The notes below the pieces were generated by a model. That model was not told the origin of the DNA and did no database searches. It saw nothing but the letters and a program-made list of their open reading frames with translations. 64,000 bases of DNA, taken from NCBI GenBank assembly GCA_019054805.1, contig JAHQIY010000003.1, positions 1,488,001 to 1,552,000 on the forward strand, given 5' to 3'. This DNA comes from Brachionus manjavacas. Taxonomy: Eukaryota; Rotifera; Eurotatoria; Ploima; Brachionidae. Both the position numbers and the translations under genes were made by a program. Shown in pieces: positions 20,698 to 32,440 of this stretch (position 1 is its first letter; each line of letters starts with the position of its first letter).

Positions 20698-21266
20698 AAA
20701 GTCAAAATTTAAATTTAAATTTAACAAATATTTATGTAGTGCTGAACGCTTATAAACCGCTTTTTTATGAAAAATAAGTGACTGGTTTCTCCCGGATAAT
20801 AATTGGGACTAAAAATTTCAACTCTCTATCTAATCGAAGCCTTCTCTGAAAAAGATAGCAAGAAATAAGGTGAACAGGATCTATGATCCAAAAGGAGTGA
20901 TTAAGGTAAAAAAAATAAAAAATCTTGTTTCACTCAAGATTTCCTCTTTGCAACCATTCTGCATTTTTATTTTTAATAATTTTAATAAAATTTAGGGTAT
21001 TGGGAATTTTGTAACAAAGAACAGAAACAAAAATCGTAAAAAGAAGTCACTTTTTTACTTTAGGTCTAAAAATTGTTCTGCAGCTGATATAAGCTTTTTA
21101 CATCTGTAATATATGTGCAATTTAATTTTAATTATTTTCTAATGCATTTGGTGTTTTGCAGACTAGCAGAGTTTCTGCAGAACCTTAATTTGTGTAGAAA
21201 ACAGATTTTACCAGCTTTTACATTTTGCAGAACAATTTTAGACTCATTTTAATAAGTAATTGCGTT
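20698..21266. other. AT-rich spacer
   Basis: Nothing recognisable lies here apart from A/T tracts. Confidence 0.4.
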
Positions 21267-21500
21267 TTAGGAATTTTGTTTCAGTTCTTTGTTCCAAAAT
21301 TGGGTTGCCGAGTAACTACAAAGAATTTTGGTGAAACAAACTTTGTATCTGTAATGCTTCGCGTGAGTATCTGATCCGTCACGGCAAAGTGGTTTTGATC
21401 GATCTTCGATAATTGATTTGCTTGACTGAAATACGATCGAAAGAGGGGTCCCTATGGCACTTCTCAATGCCTTTTTTTGTACACTTTTCAATATACGGAA
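21267..21500 (-). mobile_element. Possible LINE C-terminal fragment
   Basis: A minus-strand frame reads LKSVQKKALRSAIG near its start and YSATQFWNKELKQ near its end. The QKKALR block recalls the region after the thumb of several non-LTR retrotransposons, where such a motif is followed by a short C-terminal domain. GC content is higher than in the surroundings. The family cannot be named. Confidence 0.4.
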
Positions 21501-22254
21501 AAACTAGACTACTCTGTGCTTGAGTTGGTCGGCTTATGACCAAGTCTTTCGCCTAGTCCCTAGGGTCTCAAAGAACGAAGCAATAGGATTTTTTAATGAT
21601 AGGATACTTTTCAGTAACCTAATAGATGACTTTTCAATTACCTATAAAATTGAACAAAAAAATACTTTTTAATATCTTATTCCGGAAAGTAAATTAAGAT
21701 ATAATTTTCTTTCTAAGATTTTTAATTTTTTTTAATTATTTATTTATTATTCAAAAATACAATTAATATATATACGAAAATTACAAAGTTATAAGAGTTT
21801 TTCTCATAAACTTTTCTAAAAATAACTTTAAGGTAAAATTTATTAAAATTTTATTTTTCCCTTTTTAATCTTGAAATTACATCTTTACAATTTTTTTTAA
21901 ATTAAACTGCTCCAAATTAATAGCATCGTGAATCAATCAGTCAGAATCAAGGACAAACGAAATTTCTTTAGTTCCAGGTAGTTATTGTTGCATCAAAATG
22001 ATATTTTTGCATTCCCATGTAGATATTATGGTGGTTAATCCAGTGTTGCAAAAGTGTTGGACTTTTTTTTTTTAATTTAAAGACCGGATTTGGACTGTTT
22101 AATTTCCAGATTTTCACAAAATAGTCTGATATACTCAGACCTGCATCAATATTGTTCAGCATTTTTGTTTATTTATTTATTTTAAAAATCTTTTTCAACA
22201 TATTCTCAAAAACAAGGTTATTAAGGAATCATTTACTATTAAAAATTTATTTAT

Positions 22255-22760
22255 AGTAAAGCTGACTTTGAAAAAATTTCTAATTTTTTATCAAATATTG
22301 ATTGGGTTCACTTATTTGAGAATTTATATATTCAAGAAATGTACAATAAGTTTATATTCTATGTCAGCGAAGCTAGTAATCGATTCATTCCAGTAACGTC
22401 TGACTTTAAAAAGTATCTCAAAACACTGGATAAAAGATGATCTAAATTAGGAATTTTTAAAAATCTTAGATACAGGAACTGTTCATGTAACTGGATCTGA
22501 ATCTTTATAATGATTACAAACGTTTTTGTAAATTAGTTTCTTCGGAAATAAAAAGAGGCAGACTTACTTATGAACAAAATCTAGTGGAAAAAGCTAAAAG
22601 CATATGAAGCTTTTACATTATAATTTTTGACAAAATAAAAAAATTAATTTATTTTAAAATTTTGGGAATCTACAGTCAAGAAATGAAGCGAAAATTCTAA
22701 CTTTGATCCTTGTTTTAAATTACCCTAATGAGAAAATAAACTGTATTTTACTTATTCTTT
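22255..22760 (+). mobile_element. LINE endonuclease-RT linker fragment
   Basis: The plus strand reads KADFEKISNFLSNIDWVHLF followed by YNKFIFYVSEASNRFIP (22258-22420). This is the usual linker between endonuclease and RT in Jockey/CR1-type LINEs. After a shift the text NLYNDYKRFCKLVSSEIKRG and LTYEQNLVEKAK (about 22495-22610) continues the same region. Both flanking domains are absent, so this is a short internal remnant. Confidence 0.6.
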
Positions 22761-23281
22761 AAAAATTTTTTGAAAAATTTTTTGAGAATTTTTTTAGATA
22801 TCGGAATTTTTTTAAATTAATTATCTTATTTCAGTGCATTTCGAAAAGGAACAAAAAAGATATTTAAATCAATAGACGATTATTGAAAGAAAAAAACTGC
22901 AATATTTATTTTTTAGCTAAAAATATTCGTTGCAAATTCAAATTTAAAGTTTGTTTTGAAAAAAAAGTGTTTTTTTCTGGAAAAAATTTACATTTATATT
23001 AAGAAATTTAAAAAAAGAAATAATTTTACATAAAATTAGTTTAAGACCTTTCATTTAATATATAATTCAATGAGGAAACTTAACTCTTTAATAAATTGTA
23101 AAAAGGCAAAATTTCAATGGAAACAGTGTATTGTTCTTTGAACTCAAATTTTAACTATAATAAAATTGACTTTAAAAAGTCTAATTATTATCAAATAAAA
23201 ATAAATTAAATAAATTAATAAAAAACTTTTATTTCTTATTATTTGGTGCTGCACAAAATGCATAATTCAAAAAATTATTTT
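22761..23281. other. AT-rich spacer
   Basis: No gene or recognised repeat is seen. Confidence 0.4.
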
Positions 23282-23545
23282 TTATTTTTTTCTTAAAAAC
23301 GTGTCTTGATGACTCATTAAATCTAAGGATTTCAGTGTTTGATGCGGACCTAAACGCGTGATTACGCTATAAGAGCATGCTTTCAAAGTTTTCAATTTTA
23401 TAGCATGTGCGAGATGTACTTTTGTGCAAGGTCCAAAAGAATGCCTTAACTTGTGGTGCAGCGTTATCGGACGAATGAATACGGTCATATAAAAAACAAT
23501 TTTATGCTTATTTAAAGAAAAAAAAAAAAATTTTAATAAATTCAA
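23282..23545 (-). other. Unassigned GC-richer open frame
   Basis: An 87-codon minus-strand frame stands out by base composition (HKLRHSFGPCTKVHLAHAIK; SYSVITRLGPHQTLKSL). About 38 bp of it (GGTGCAGCRTTATYGRACGA region, 23455-23495) is also found at 16565-16603 in the same orientation, next to an unrelated LINE fragment. It is therefore probably part of a mobile element. I do not recognise the protein and assign no function. Confidence 0.35.
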
Positions 23546-24640
23546 TTAATTATTATTCATTTTATTAATTTCTAACAATACTTTTTCTTAATCCCTTTTT
23601 CGCTAAAAAGTTATTTGATTTAGAACGAATTGAAATGAACTTCACAAAGTCTTTAAATTTAAAAAATCTAATCATTTTTCCAGAATCCTCATGGTCGGAG
23701 ACATACTCTAGGAATTTTGTTTTGTGACAAAAAAAAAGAAAATCTGACAAAAAATCAGCGAGTATCATCTTAAATCCTTAGAAATTGATTTTGTAATTTT
23801 TCATGGTAAAATCATTTTTTCTAAATTATAAAAACCTTAAAGCCTTTTATCCTAATTTTTTTTAATTTAGGCCGGTTTTTTTTTTTCATTACCTTGACCG
23901 GTATAGGTTTTAAAGCATTTCGAATTGACACTAATTTTAACATTTAACTTTAATTTTTTTTTAATTTTATTTTGTGTCAAAAATAAAAATTGTTCGGTTT
24001 GCAGCGTTTGATTTCACGTTGTAGTTTTAGATAGCCTTTTTTATCCATGGGAAATTATAAATTACTAATGAATTTTGAGATAAAAGATTTTAATAATTCG
24101 ACTGGTGGAGTTAGATTTTGGTCAAGTTGAAGAGTAGTTTTTGAGTTGGAAGTTGGGTTATGATTCGAATGAATGGTTGGGTTTGAAGTTTGGTTCGTGA
24201 AAATTTGTGAGTATAATTTTTGACTTCGGGTGAGTTGATTCATGAGTCGGAGTAGCATTGATTGGTTAATGAGCGAAGGGTCATTGTTATGAAGATTTCG
24301 AGATTTCGGTCCCTAGGTAGTTCGCATCATAAGAAGGTGCAACTACACTCATTTCCAAAATTAGGAGTCAACCATTTTGGTAAGATAAATATTATAATTT
24401 ATGATAAATTTAAATATTTTCTCTTTTATTTTATGATTGATACCTTTTGGTCTTAAATTAATAATTTTTTTTTATAGTAATTTATTTTACCCTTCAAACT
24501 CGTTTGTGGTATAGTATTTTTTTTCAATATACCAATTTGACAAAATTATATCACAAAAATTCTCAAAATTTTAAAAACGATAGTATTTTGAAACCAATCG
24601 CTTAAATCAATATTCCTTTAAGTATGCTTGAATTCTTTTA
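23546..24640. other. AT-rich spacer with an Asn/Thr-rich frame
   Basis: Most of the stretch has no signal. At 24258-24055 (-) a short frame rich in Asn, Thr, Ser and Gln (RLMNQLTRSQKLYSQIF) resembles low-complexity ORF1 or gag-like tails of transposons. It has no domain and no neighbour that explains it. Confidence 0.35.
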
Positions 24641-27600
24641 GTTTTTTGATCAGAGAATCTGATCGAGAATAAAACTCATTATTATCTTTTGAGCCCATCA
24701 GACTTTTATGTCGCTTTTGTGTTTTTTTCCAAATACCTCTACTATGAGTCTTTCTTGGTCTTCTTCAAAAACTATATGCTCGTTTTGGGCTTTTATGAAG
24801 TTTTTTCTTAGATGATTGCAACAAAGCATAAAGTTTGACTGGTAAAAAACACTTTTAGAGGCGGATCTAGTTGATCGTCTTCAGTAATAAAACAGCTAAT
24901 ATTATCAAACTGTAAAAAGTATGCATTCTAAACGGTCTACACCAAAATTCGTATTTTTAACAAAATCACCTAATTGAAGAAAAATATTTATAAGGTCTAA
25001 TGATAGCAATTCAACATGTGAGTTTAGTTCAATTTCTATCAAATATCTTAAAAATTTTACTTTTTTCTGTATTTTTTAAGGCATCCGCAAATTCAATTTA
25101 ATGTGATTTTTTGATATTTTTGCTTTTTGTCTGTAGGTATTTATGATTATAAAGCTGGTTCCTTGACCGTGCTACATTCGATAGAGAACCATTCGTTTTG
25201 TTATTTATAAGTCTATTGAAATTGGAGCTTGCACTTCCGTTTTTAAAGGAATATTTTTTATTTAAGTATTGATTGATCTAAGTATTTACAAATTTAAACG
25301 CCGCAGTTGTAAACATCTAAGTCTTTTTGACGTGTGATATTCGAAATCGGTTTTAAGTTCAATTGTTTGTTGGAATTTAAATAATTCGTAATTTTTTCCA
25401 GTTTTGGAAAGCCATCATTTCATTGCATGCATTTTCTTTAATTGTATCTAAATACACAAAATCTCCATTTTCGCAATTTTCATAAAAACAGTTCGAATGG
25501 TAATTATTTATTAGAATAGGCCAAACTACGAAGCGGAAATTAAAAATTTGATCTTTTAAAAAATAACTTTTACCATTTTACTCGAAAATTCTATCTAGTA
25601 AAATTTGTTTCGATGTTGTATAATAAACGAATTATCATTTTGAATGTGTAAGGATACATACGTCTCTATTAAAACTTTGTTAAGCAAACTTTTTTTTTTT
25701 GTCAGGAGGTGCAAGTCCTTGCTGACAACAAAAAAAACATAATTATTAATTTTGAATTGCTCATTGAAATTATTGATCAATTCAGTACTAGGATTGATCA
25801 CGGCTTCACATAAATTTTCAACATTGACATGTTTTTGATAACCTTGTTCGCTTGGCATATCTAGTTTTAATTTTTTTTCCATAACTTTCTCCTGTTTCAA
25901 AGATATTTTCTTCATATCTTACACGGTCGTTTGATTTCTTATTTTTCTTTTGTTTGGTACCAACGGATTTGATATAATTTACTACACAACCAATAGTAAT
26001 GCTGCATTGTTGTTGATGTATTAATGAGGTTAAAGGTTTTTCTGAGTATCGAGTTTCAAAAACCTGTTAAATTTTTCTATTGTACCGTTGGTCAAACGAG
26101 TTTTATCTAAGCCAACAAACGTAAAACTGGCCCAAAAAATACAATAAGGCATGAAAATTTCAGGCAAATGATTGCATAGTTCAAAATTTCGGAAAGGGTT
26201 GGTTTGAATTTCAATTGAGTCGATTTCGTTGTCCAATTGCTCTTTTACCTCCTTTTCGAAATTTTTAAAATATGAATTAAACGGAGTAAATGACTTAATT
26301 GTGTCTTGACGTCTATCATGTTTGCTTTCGAACTCGTAATTGTTTCTATGCAATGCTTGTTTAAAATTTTCTGTCTTACAACTTGACATTAAATCATTTA
26401 AATCGTTGTAAAATAGTTCGAAATTGTTTTTAAGTCCAGATTGACCAGTAAGCTGAATAAATAACTTACATATTGTTAAAAAGATATGTTTTTAATCAAC
26501 GGCTTAATCGAGTTACAAAAACGTTTCATTTTGTGTGCGACGCATGAGCATAAACACGACTTGTTACTGCTTTGAATGTTTCCATCATTCGACAGCTGAA
26601 ATATACGATCCGCATATTCGATAACTGTTTCGTTATTGAGTGATTTTAACACAGCGTGAATACTAGCCCAAGAATAGTCAATACAAATAAGTCTTAACTT
26701 TAACTATCGTTTGAGTAGAATTTTTCAAAGTTGTCTTTGAGTAAACTCAAGTGTTGACTAATTGAAATCAAGTCATGTTGACTTGTAATGCATTCTCCAA
26801 TTATAGTCGAGTCGTATTTTATTTTTCCGTTCGTTTTTACTAGTGCTTGGTTATTTTTTTTGGATAAAAGAAAATAGTTCGTTTATTAGTTAAACAAGTT
26901 TTTTGTATATTGTTTTTGGACACAAGCTAGACTCCCGATTGCATCGAAATGTAGAAAACGATTGTTAATTGGAGTTTTGTATAATGCCTCAAATTAATTT
27001 TCGATAAAAAGTGAATTTTGTAAAAAAGGATACATTGATACGCGCTGAAAATAACCTTCAATTTTATTGCCACGAAATTGTGATCTTTAAGCGTCAGCGA
27101 CTGATAATAGATTTGTTAAAAAATCGAACGAGTATTTTGTTTGAGTTTCTCTAATTTCTACACTTGTTGTTGAAGTTTGTGGCTCACTTGAGTTTTTTTT
27201 TTTACACTGATATCCGAATCATTTGTCAAAACAAATTTTGCACTTACGTTTACAATTTTTAGTTGTTTGTGCTCCGAGTGACACTTTAGTAAAGATAATT
27301 CACTTGAAGGGTCAAACCCCTAGTTTTTTTTCCTTAAAAATATTTTTTGGACGATCCATGAAAATTGCTGGTGATTTCTACGGCAATTTTTTCTATAATA
27401 ATCTGAAAAACTTTTTGAAAAATTTGAAAAAAAAGAATCGTATTAATCAAATTTGCATGTTAAAGGATGGAAAGAAAAATATTGAAAATAAATTTTTTTA
27501 AAGGAATTATTGTTTATTTAAAAATAATAAATATATTAAAAGGAAAAATATTTATCAATTTTGAGATTATTTTTTTTTAAATCATTCAAAATTTCAAGTT

Positions 27601-27952
27601 TTTCTTCTAATGACAAAGGTTTTCTTTTAGTTTGAGTGGACATTTTTTGTTTACATATGTATATAAAATTACCTTTATATACACACAAGCAATTAAATTA
27701 ACATTATTATTTAATTATATTTAATTATAACTAGATTTCATAAGTCTTCTATTTTTTTGTTTAAAAGATCAATATCGTATTAAAAACGATTAATTAGCAC
27801 TGATTTGTACGTTTTTTTCTGAATAAACCTATCGTATTAATTAGATATCGTATTAAAGAAACATCGTATTAACAAAGAAATTTTACATGTAATTATATTG
27901 GGGAATGTAAATTATGAAAAAAAATATCGTTTTAAAGCGAATATCGTATTAA
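24641..27952 (-). mobile_element. MULE 3, decayed autonomous-type element
   Basis: A long, badly decayed transposase gene reads leftward from about 27359. It is preceded (27770-27952) by a cluster of the motif ATCGTATTAA at 27773, 27831, 27847, 27863, 27926 (one change) and 27943. One more copy lies at 27437. Such subterminal repeat clusters are typical binding sites at transposon ends. The right boundary is placed where LINE sequence begins. The left end was not found, so the extent to 24641 rests on weak coding traces. Confidence 0.6.
24650..27359 (-). pseudogene. MULE-like transposase, heavily decayed
   Basis: Traces in order, leftward from an ATG at 27359 (MDRPKNIFKEKK): a Cys cluster KNCKRKCKICF (about 27255); RFLHFDAIGSLVSKN (about 26965-26920), matching the LHFDaTG block around the first catalytic Asp; ICIDYSWASIHAV (about 26690-26650), as in DFSWA blocks; CSCVAHKMK (about 26560-26530), the C..H block; and RLTNGTIEKFNRFLKLD (about 26095-26050), the N..E block with the catalytic Glu. 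Further left, SCFITEDDQLDPPLKVFFTS (about 24890-24830) may be its C-terminal part. Numerous stops and shifts make it a dead copy. Confidence 0.6.
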
Positions 27953-27954
27953 TC

Positions 27955-28862
27955 AGCATCGTTATAATTTCGACTGTAGAGTTTAATGCTGCTTATAATG
28001 GTGTTAAAATTTTCGATCGTGACATCAATATCAATTGAACCATTTTCAGACTTGAAGATGCAAATAAAGTCCCAGATCTCCGAAGGTATTGTACGTTTCG
28101 TTTTCACTTCTTGCTCTCTGATTTCAAAAATCATAGACTTGAAACCTTCATTAATGCTGTTCGAATTGATAGACTTAATATTGAAGGACACATTACTGAA
28201 GAAAAATATAGAGATAGACCCGAGAGGAAAAATGGTGTCAGAAGAGAGAGAATATCATTTCCAAAAGAAGTTGAGAATATTTTGGAAGCTTGTCAGGCCC
28301 CACAATAATTTATAGCTTAAAGTGTCTTGTGTCAATTGTTGGACAAAAGCAGAAATGCTATTTTTGTGATGTTGAAGGACACAACTTAGCTAAATGCCCT
28401 GTAATAAATAATTGAAGCTGACCAAAAAGATAATGATGAACATGTGATGTCAAAAACACCTGGAAATCAGCAAACAAATTTCAATAACGTAATATCCCAA
28501 ATTAGCCCAAAAGACCTAAAACTCCAGTTTTAGAAGAAGCTTTGATAAGTCGTATAAACGGTTTTCTTCAACTATGTCAGTCACCAGTCAATGTACGCTC
28601 AAATGACCATAATGAGACTGAAAATTTTTTCCAAACCAAAAATCAAACCAAGAGATTTCCCGAATCTGATCCAAATGAAAAAGATCTCACCGAAAATGAA
28701 TCAAAGAAACCATTAGTTGTCTTAGAAAATCAAAACGACAGTAACTTCGAGTCTGAATCAAACAGTTCAACAACTGAATGTTCAATTCAAGTAGATCAAT
28801 CATCTAACGAAATTGGTCTGCAAAATGCCAGTCAAAACAGCATTGAAGAAAATTTAGAATGA
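27955..28862 (+). pseudogene. LINE ORF1 with CCHC zinc knuckle
   Basis: The plus frame through 28315 reads AAYNGVKIFDRDININ, one stop, then TIFRLEDANKVPDLRRYCTF and RPERKNGVRRERISFPKEVE. A CCHC zinc knuckle CYFCDVEGHNLAKC follows at about 28357-28398 in another frame. An acidic Ser/Asn/Glu-rich C-terminal segment occupies 28542-28862. This is the usual layout of an ORF1 nucleic-acid-binding protein of Jockey/I-type LINEs. An ATG start was not found; the 5' edge abuts MULE 3 ends. Confidence 0.65.
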
Positions 28863-28911
28863 ACAAGAAGATAAATAAATCATCTTTAAGACCAAAACCT
28901 CTTAATAAAAC

Positions 28912-31612
28912 AAGGTTAGTAATAACACACTAAATTGTCTTCATTTACCTAGTAGGCTTCATCTCTTAGCCAATTTTTTAGCTCAAAAATGTCCTGACAT
29001 TGTTTTGCTCTATGAACTAAAGATAGATTTAAGTGAGGCAAATATTTATCTTGATTTTCACAATTATCAATTCATAACAAAACCACGCAACGAGTATGGA
29101 AGAGGAGTAGCTTTTTTAATTAAAGAAAGGATTGAATTTATTCAAGATTTCTCTTGTGAGGAATTCAATTCCGAACTTCTTTGTAAAAAAATGAACTTAG
29201 GAAAGAATAATGAATTGTTTATATTTAGTCTTTTTAATCCACCCAATGTGCTTCTGAACTTTGAGTTTTTTAAAACAGTTAATAAAAAATGTAGAAACTA
29301 CATTTTAGGTGGTGATCTTACCGCCAGAACAAAGCAAAAAGGCTGCGTAGGGGAAAATGAAAACGGCATAATGTTGGAAAGAATAATCAATGAGTTAGAC
29401 TTTTCAGTAATCAATGATAAGCGTCCTACTTTCAATATTTTTTATATAAATTACTTTGCAATTCTTGATCTTTTTTTAGTTTCATCTTTATTAATTGACA
29501 AAATTACCGACTTTTGTGTCCTAAATAGTCAAGACATGACTAGTGACCATTTCCCAGTCGAAGCATCGATTTCTATGGGCTATCAATTAGAAAATAAATC
29601 AGCAGCTAAAAAGTTTAGCTATAAGAAAGCAAACTGGCAATTATTCAGCGAGTTTTTAAATTCTCAAATAATGAATATCACTGAAAGTTCCCTCACAATA
29701 GATCAACTAAATGATATAATTACAGAAAAAATTATTTCTACTTCACAAAAAAGCATTCCTTATCTTTCTCAGAAAATCTACAAAACCAGACTTCCCTCGA
29801 ACATTGTTATTTTGATAAAAGAACGCAGGAAAGTAAGAAGAAACTTTCAAAAATCTCGCTGTCAAAATCTCAAGAAAAAATTAAATCAACTTACATTTGG
29901 GTTAAAGGCTTATTTAAAAAAATTCTGGAATCAAAATTAGTTTGATTTTATTGAGAAAATGGGAAAAAACCCACTGACAAGTAGACCTTTTTGGAAAAAA
30001 ATAAATAAATTTAGAACAAAAAAGGAACAAATTTGATTCATAATTAGATTTTAAATGAAAAGGAATTCAAAACTAATGAAGAAAAGGGAAAATGCTTCGG
30101 AGAACTTTTATCTACAATATTTAGTCATAACTCTGATTTAATTGATACTGAGAAAGATTTCGAAATACTAAATTCTAACTCTGATTTGCTTAGAAAGAAT
30201 AATCAGTGTTATTTTAATGATCCAATTTGCATAAATGAATTAATTATGGCTTTAAAAAGATTGAAATATGAAGCGTCATCAGGACCTGACCAAATTCATA
30301 ATTTAATGTTAAAATACTTACCTAGGAATTCATTAATTGAAATAATAGAACTTTTTAAATTATCTCTTCGAGAAGGTAGAGTCCCTAAAGCATGGAAAAC
30401 ATCGAACATTAATATGATTCAAAAAGAGCCTCTTCTTTACAAGATCCTTTAAATTATAGACCAATTAGTATAACGAGTTGTTTAGGAAAGCTCCTGGAAC
30501 GCATAGTATTTTCAAAATTATACAATTATTTGGAACAAAATTCACTCCTTATCCAGGAGCAATCTGGATTTAGGAAACACCGGCGAACATCAGATAATCT
30601 TTTCTTTTTAATTCAAAAAATTGTGGAATCATTTAATAGATAAAAAGAGTTTGCAGCCTTTTTTTTGATATTTCTAAAGCCTTTGATAGGGTTTGGCATG
30701 AAGGTCTACTTTTTAAATTGATTAAAATGAATCCACCTCATTACTTGACAAACTGGATTAGATCCTTTTTAGATAGTAAGACATTTAAGGTAAATGTGAA
30801 TGATCATTTGAGCGAAGAATATGAAATAGGTGTTCAGGTGAAGCAGGTGTTCCTCAAGGCTCGGTAATTAGTCCTCTTTTATTTTATATATATTTTAATG
30901 ACATCCCAAAAAGAAACAAAACAAATAATGAATACTCTCTGATTTTCGCAGATGATCTAGTTACATTCTTCATTTATAACAAAAAAGGGAACCTAGAAAA
31001 TAAGATTAATAAATACACCAACGAACTAGAACAATGGTTTATTAAATGGAAAATGAAGATATCAGTTGAAAAGTCGTGTTCAGCAGTCTTTTCTAGGTAC
31101 AAAAAGAGGGTGATAATCTAAACTTAAAAATCTATGGAAACAGAATAGTGAGCAAAAAAGAAATCAAGTTTCTTGGTATTAAATTTGATTCAAAGTTAAA
31201 CTTTTATATACTAGTAGACGAAATTAAAGAACCCTGCAACAAAAGGCTAAATATTATTAAGATATTGTCAAACAAAAAATGGGGTCTCAATCAAAACACA
31301 CTAGGAAATTTATATAATCTTTAGTCGGATCGATTTTAGACTATTCTTTTCCTTGCTTGAATTCATTTCAAAAAATAATATCAAAAAACTACAAGCAATT
31401 CAGAATACAGCAGTAAGATCTATCCTTAAGTTAAAATATGATACTCCCTCCAACATCGTGCAACATGAAGCTTTTAATAAACTAAAATTACTAACAGTCT
31501 CGAATCGTCTTTTTGAGTTGAGTAAGAAATATGTTGGGACAGGACTGAGTCATTCTATTCCATTGGTTGTCAGACTGGTGGAGGAATACAAAGAAGGTTT
31601 CGAATCGAGATA
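28912..31612 (+). pseudogene. LINE ORF2: AP endonuclease and reverse transcriptase
   Basis: The endonuclease domain spans about 28930-29585: ELK for the catalytic Glu box, GRGVAFLIK, GGDLTAR (the GDFNA box) and TSDHFPVEA (the SDH box). The EN-RT linker ends in coiled, basic sequence at 29940. RT follows: SSGPDQIHNLMLKY (about 30280), NYRPISITSCLGKLLERIV (30453-30509), QSGFRKHRRTSDNLFFL, FDISKAFDRVWH (about 30667-30702) and FADDLVTFF (about 30946-30972). The C-terminal domain runs to 31612, including YDTPSNIVQHEAFNKLKLL. At least five shifts or stops interrupt it. Confidence 0.85.
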
Positions 31613-31938
31613 AATTGAATACCCAATTCCACTGTGTAATTGCTACCTTACTATTTCTTCTTTTTTTCCTGAAACTTGAACTATTTAAACATATGCCACA
31701 TGAAACAATCTTTTCCAATTAATGTCTTTTCAACTTTAATTTTTTTTAGCTTATTTACTCTATTTTGATTCTTTTTTTTATCTAATTTTATTAACTTTAA
31801 TTTTATTTTTATTTTTTTTTTTTATTTTTTTTTTAATTTATTCTGAAGGAGCTTTAGCTCGGTACAGAAAACAAATAAATAAATAATAAATCAAAACCAA
31901 TTAAATTTAAAAAAGAAAATTATTTTATCAATTAATTA

Positions 31939-32090
31939 TCAATTAGAGTCCACAAAAACTCTTTTTATGCCGAAATTGACAAAATAGCCGTAAGGTTTAT
32001 ACGAGACAAAATATAGAACAAAAAATAAAGGCAAAGTCTTATCCGAAGACCAAGAACCAAAATGTCTATTATCTTCTAAAACAATCTCAA
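31939..32090 (-). CDS. Possible terminal exon of an unidentified gene
   Basis: A minus-strand frame follows a good acceptor (TTTCAAACAG at the 32091 side) and runs 50 codons to a stop: EIVLEDNRHFGSWSSDKTLP, then hydrophobic LFFVLYFVSYKPYG. Codon use and composition look like a host exon rather than transposon debris. No upstream exon was found that clearly joins it. The LRR gene next to it has its own stop at 32441, so this exon would need alternative splicing or belong elsewhere. Confidence 0.3.
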
Positions 32091-32440
32091 CTGTTTGAAA
32101 TAATTGGAATTGAATTAGTTGATAAGTAAGGTAAAAGACGATTACAAAATAATTATTTTTTGTACTTAATGAAAAATTTTTTATCATTTTATGCTTTCTA
32201 AAAAATGAGAAATTTTTTTTTATTTTTTGAATAATAAAATTTATGACTTTAAATGTTTATTTTTAAATTCTTGAAACAAGTCAAAGTCAAAAAAAATCAG
32301 CTTTTTTAAAATGGAGCCAAATTTTGACGATGCAATTTCAAGTATGCATTTTATTTATAAAAAAGCATTCTAAATGGTTTTCGAACAATTGTAATTTAAT
32401 TAAAAAAAATTAGGCCTAAATAAAAAATTAGAAAATATCC

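Larger units (their letters stand above)
27953..31891 (+). mobile_element. Near-complete LINE (EN + RT, CCHC ORF1), reference copy
   Basis: This is a non-LTR retrotransposon of about 3.9 kb with ORF1 remains, an endonuclease-RT ORF2 and a 3' tail. The tail has the short hairpin GAGCtttaGCTC (31849-31860) followed by an A-rich (AAATA)n end, with poly(T)-rich 3' UTR before it. The RT active box reads FADDLV. There is no RNase H domain. Family features fit the Jockey/CR1/I group, but a clade name needs phylogeny. It is broken by several shifts and stops. A shorter sister copy lies at 61340-63195. Confidence 0.85.

Noticed and set aside
27223-27501. 92-codon plus-strand frame
   Set aside because: It is antisense to the MULE 3 transposase start, which has recognisable motifs on the minus strand.
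27949-28191. 80-codon minus-strand frame
   Set aside because: The plus strand carries the LINE ORF1 text continuing towards the CCHC knuckle, which explains this region better, although the minus frame is open.
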